Part shown: positions 12,597-13,838 of the stretch, piece by piece | Layout of the letters: each line of letters starts with the position of its first letter | Numbering within the stretch: the stretch's first letter is position 1 | Origin: Ruminococcaceae bacterium UBA7030 | Lineage (GTDB): Bacteria; Bacillota; Clostridia; Oscillospirales; Acutalibacteraceae | Length of the DNA: 13,838 nt | Reading direction: 5' to 3' | Assembly (NCBI GenBank): GCA_002494125.1 | Contig: DLBD01000094.1 | Coordinates: 1-13,838 of the forward strand | Translations under genes and position numbers: made by a program | Notes under the pieces: generated by a model | Seen by the model: the letters and a program-made list of their open reading frames with translations, nothing else | What the model was told of the DNA's origin: nothing | Database searches by the model: none

Positions 12597-13838
12597 AAGC
12601 TGAGCTTTGGGACAAGATGCACTATCTTTTCAGAGATTATAACGACAGAATGGTTCACGCAGAGCTTCATTATGACTACCAGATTGACCTTGATGCACTT
12701 AAGACGGTTGTTCTTTGTATGATTGAAAAAGCGCCTGTATTTCACTCGTCATTTACAGATAATCACGTAAGCCCGTACTGGACCGTTATGGACTACAGAA
12801 TTGATGACGTTGTTCATGGCTACACGGTTAAAGAGGAAGAACTTGAAGGTGCAATAGACAGTTTCCTTACCCAGTATATTCCTCCGCAGGCATCACTACA
12901 GATTCAGGTTGCCGTATTCTATCACGGCAACAAATCAACGCTTTGCATTGTTGAAAATCATATGTGTATGGACGGCGGAGATTTCAAGTATTTTCTCAAG
13001 GCTCTTTGCAAAAACTACAATGACTATGTTGAAAAAAAGGTAAGCCCGCTTGAGTTAAGAACAGGCTCAAGAGCATATACACAGGTTTACGAGGACTTTA
13101 CCGCCACGGAAAAAAGAATGGCAAAAAAGCTTTATAAAAACGTAAACACAGCTGATAAGCACGGCTTTCCATTTGCGCCTCAGACAAAGGAGGATAAATC
13201 GTTCATAGCAAGAAGAAAACTTTCTGCGCAAACCTTTGACAAAATAAGGTCTGCCGGCAAAAAGCATGGGGCAACTATAAACGATATGCTTCTTACAGCA
13301 TACTTTTATGCCCTTTATGAGCTTGCAAATTTCAGCCCTTATGAAAGTGTTTCGATATCCTGCGCCATCGACCTGAGAAGACATATAAAAAACACTGATG
13401 ATAACGGAATTACAAACCAGACCGCTTGGATGCAGTGCAAAATACCTGAAAGAGGTCAGAACATATTCACTACACTCGAATACGTTGTGCGCTCGTCAAA
13501 TCAGTTCAAGGCTGACAGGTTTATGGGACTTCACGGTCTTCCTCTTCTTTCGCTTGGCTACAAAATTCTTCCGCATGCTGCAAGCGAGGAAATAATCAAA
13601 ATAGGCTATTCAAATCCCCTTCTCGCGATGAGCAATATCGGTATTCTCGAGGTTGATAAGCTCGCACTATGCGGTAACGAGCCCACGGACGGATTTATGA
13701 GCGGTGCTGTGAAATACAAGCCGTACGCCCTTCTTTCTGCAACATCGGTGAGAAAAGAGCTCACACTCTCTATGTGCGTAAGAGGTAATGAAGAGGATAA
13801 AAGAATTGTTAAGCATTTCTTTGACCTTATTGAAAAAA
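12581..13838 (+). CDS. HxxxDG acyltransferase (condensation / WS-DGAT / alcohol acetyltransferase superfamily), partial at the window end
   Basis: The frame is open from the ATG at 12581 to the edge (419 codons) and reads MAGKLKAELWDKMHYLFRDY. The catalytic motif is H127-MCM-D131-G132 in the segment IVENHMCMDGGDFKYFLKAL, the HxxxDG signature of CoA-dependent acyltransferases and condensation domains. The usual first histidine of HHxxxDG is Asn126. ATINDMLLTAYFYALYEL at about 233-250 is the second family motif (ND.LL). AMSNIGILEVD near 350 resembles the C-terminal strand block. Such enzymes transfer an acyl group from CoA or a carrier protein to an alcohol or amine. The start is supported by GGGAGG 10 nt upstream and overlaps the membrane-protein gene by 16 nt. 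Both share the Mn2+-type riboswitch. The family is usually 400-460 residues, so little should be missing. The substrate is unknown. Confidence 0.8.
   Translation, partial: MAGKLKAELWDKMHYLFRDYNDRMVHAELHYDYQIDLDALKTVVLCMIEKAPVFHSSFTDNHVSPYWTVMDYRIDDVVHGYTVKEEELEGAIDSFLTQYIPPQASLQIQVAVFYHGNKSTLCIVENHMCMDGGDFKYFLKALCKNYNDYVEKKVSPLELRTGSRAYTQVYEDFTATEKRMAKKLYKNVNTADKHGFPFAPQTKEDKSFIARRKLSAQTFDKIRSAGKKHGATINDMLLTAYFYALYELANFSPYESVSISCAIDLRRHIKNTDDNGITNQTAWMQCKIPERGQNIFTTLEYVVRSSNQFKADRFMGLHGLPLLSLGYKILPHAASEEIIKIGYSNPLLAMSNIGILEVDKLALCGNEPTDGFMSGAVKYKPYALLSATSVRKELTLSMCVRGNEEDKRIVKHFFDLIEK

Noticed and set aside
13067..13384. Minus-strand 105-codon open frame in the acyltransferase region
   Set aside because: It is antisense to the continuous plus-strand frame that carries HxxxDG and ND.LL motifs.
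1..13838. CRISPR arrays, tRNA or rRNA genes, insertion sequences, prophage or att sites
   Set aside because: I looked for repeat-spacer patterns, tRNA-like cloverleaf 3' ends, transposase-like frames and terminal repeats and saw none.

Overview
The window looks like chromosomal DNA of a gut-type Clostridia bacterium (Firmicutes, perhaps Oscillospirales or Lachnospirales). The evidence is moderate AT content, strong AGGAGG-type ribosome binding sites, sigma-A promoters of the TTGACA/TATAAT type, intrinsic terminators, an infC-rpmI-rplT operon with an attenuator-type leader, a Firmicute-style MltG and a YfhO-family protein. The genus cannot be fixed from sequence alone.

Layout. (1) Positions 1-1091, minus strand: the translation operon infC-rpmI-rplT (rplT cut by the window edge). 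It has a textbook promoter, a structured leader, a terminator just before infC, and an apparent non-canonical ATC start for IF3. (2) Positions 1088-3706, minus strand: an envelope operon of overlapping genes: a GNAT acetyltransferase, the lytic transglycosylase MltG, and an integral-membrane acyltransferase-3 protein. (3) Positions 3725-6520, minus strand: a single 894-residue YfhO-family (GT-C fold) membrane protein with its own promoter, a palindrome over the -35 box, and a terminator.

(4) Positions 6564-11477, minus strand: a compact five-gene operon that I regard as the most interesting system here. In order of transcription it encodes an SCP2-like protein, a class-III PLP aminotransferase, the N-terminal and C-terminal halves of a split thiamine-diphosphate transketolase, and a second SCP2-like protein. 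It has an extended -10 promoter, four TTACAA hexamers and a 20-bp palindrome upstream, and a strong terminator. A C2-ketol-transferring enzyme and an aminase enclosed by two putative hydrophobic-ligand carriers suggests synthesis of an amino-ketone or amino-alcohol compound, possibly lipid-like. No product can be named from sequence.

(5) Positions 11581-13838, plus strand, divergent from (4): a promoter followed immediately by a yybP-ykoY-type (Mn2+) riboswitch with a terminator and a complementary antiterminator. It precedes an unrecognised six-helix membrane protein and an overlapping HxxxDG acyltransferase of the condensation/WS-DGAT superfamily, which runs off the window. Such riboswitches normally control metal transporters (MntP, TerC-like, P-type ATPases, UPF0016), so this gene pair is unusual. 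The 395-bp gap between (4) and (5) is dense in regulatory signals. The two divergent units could cooperate (amine made by one, acylated by the other), but this is inference.
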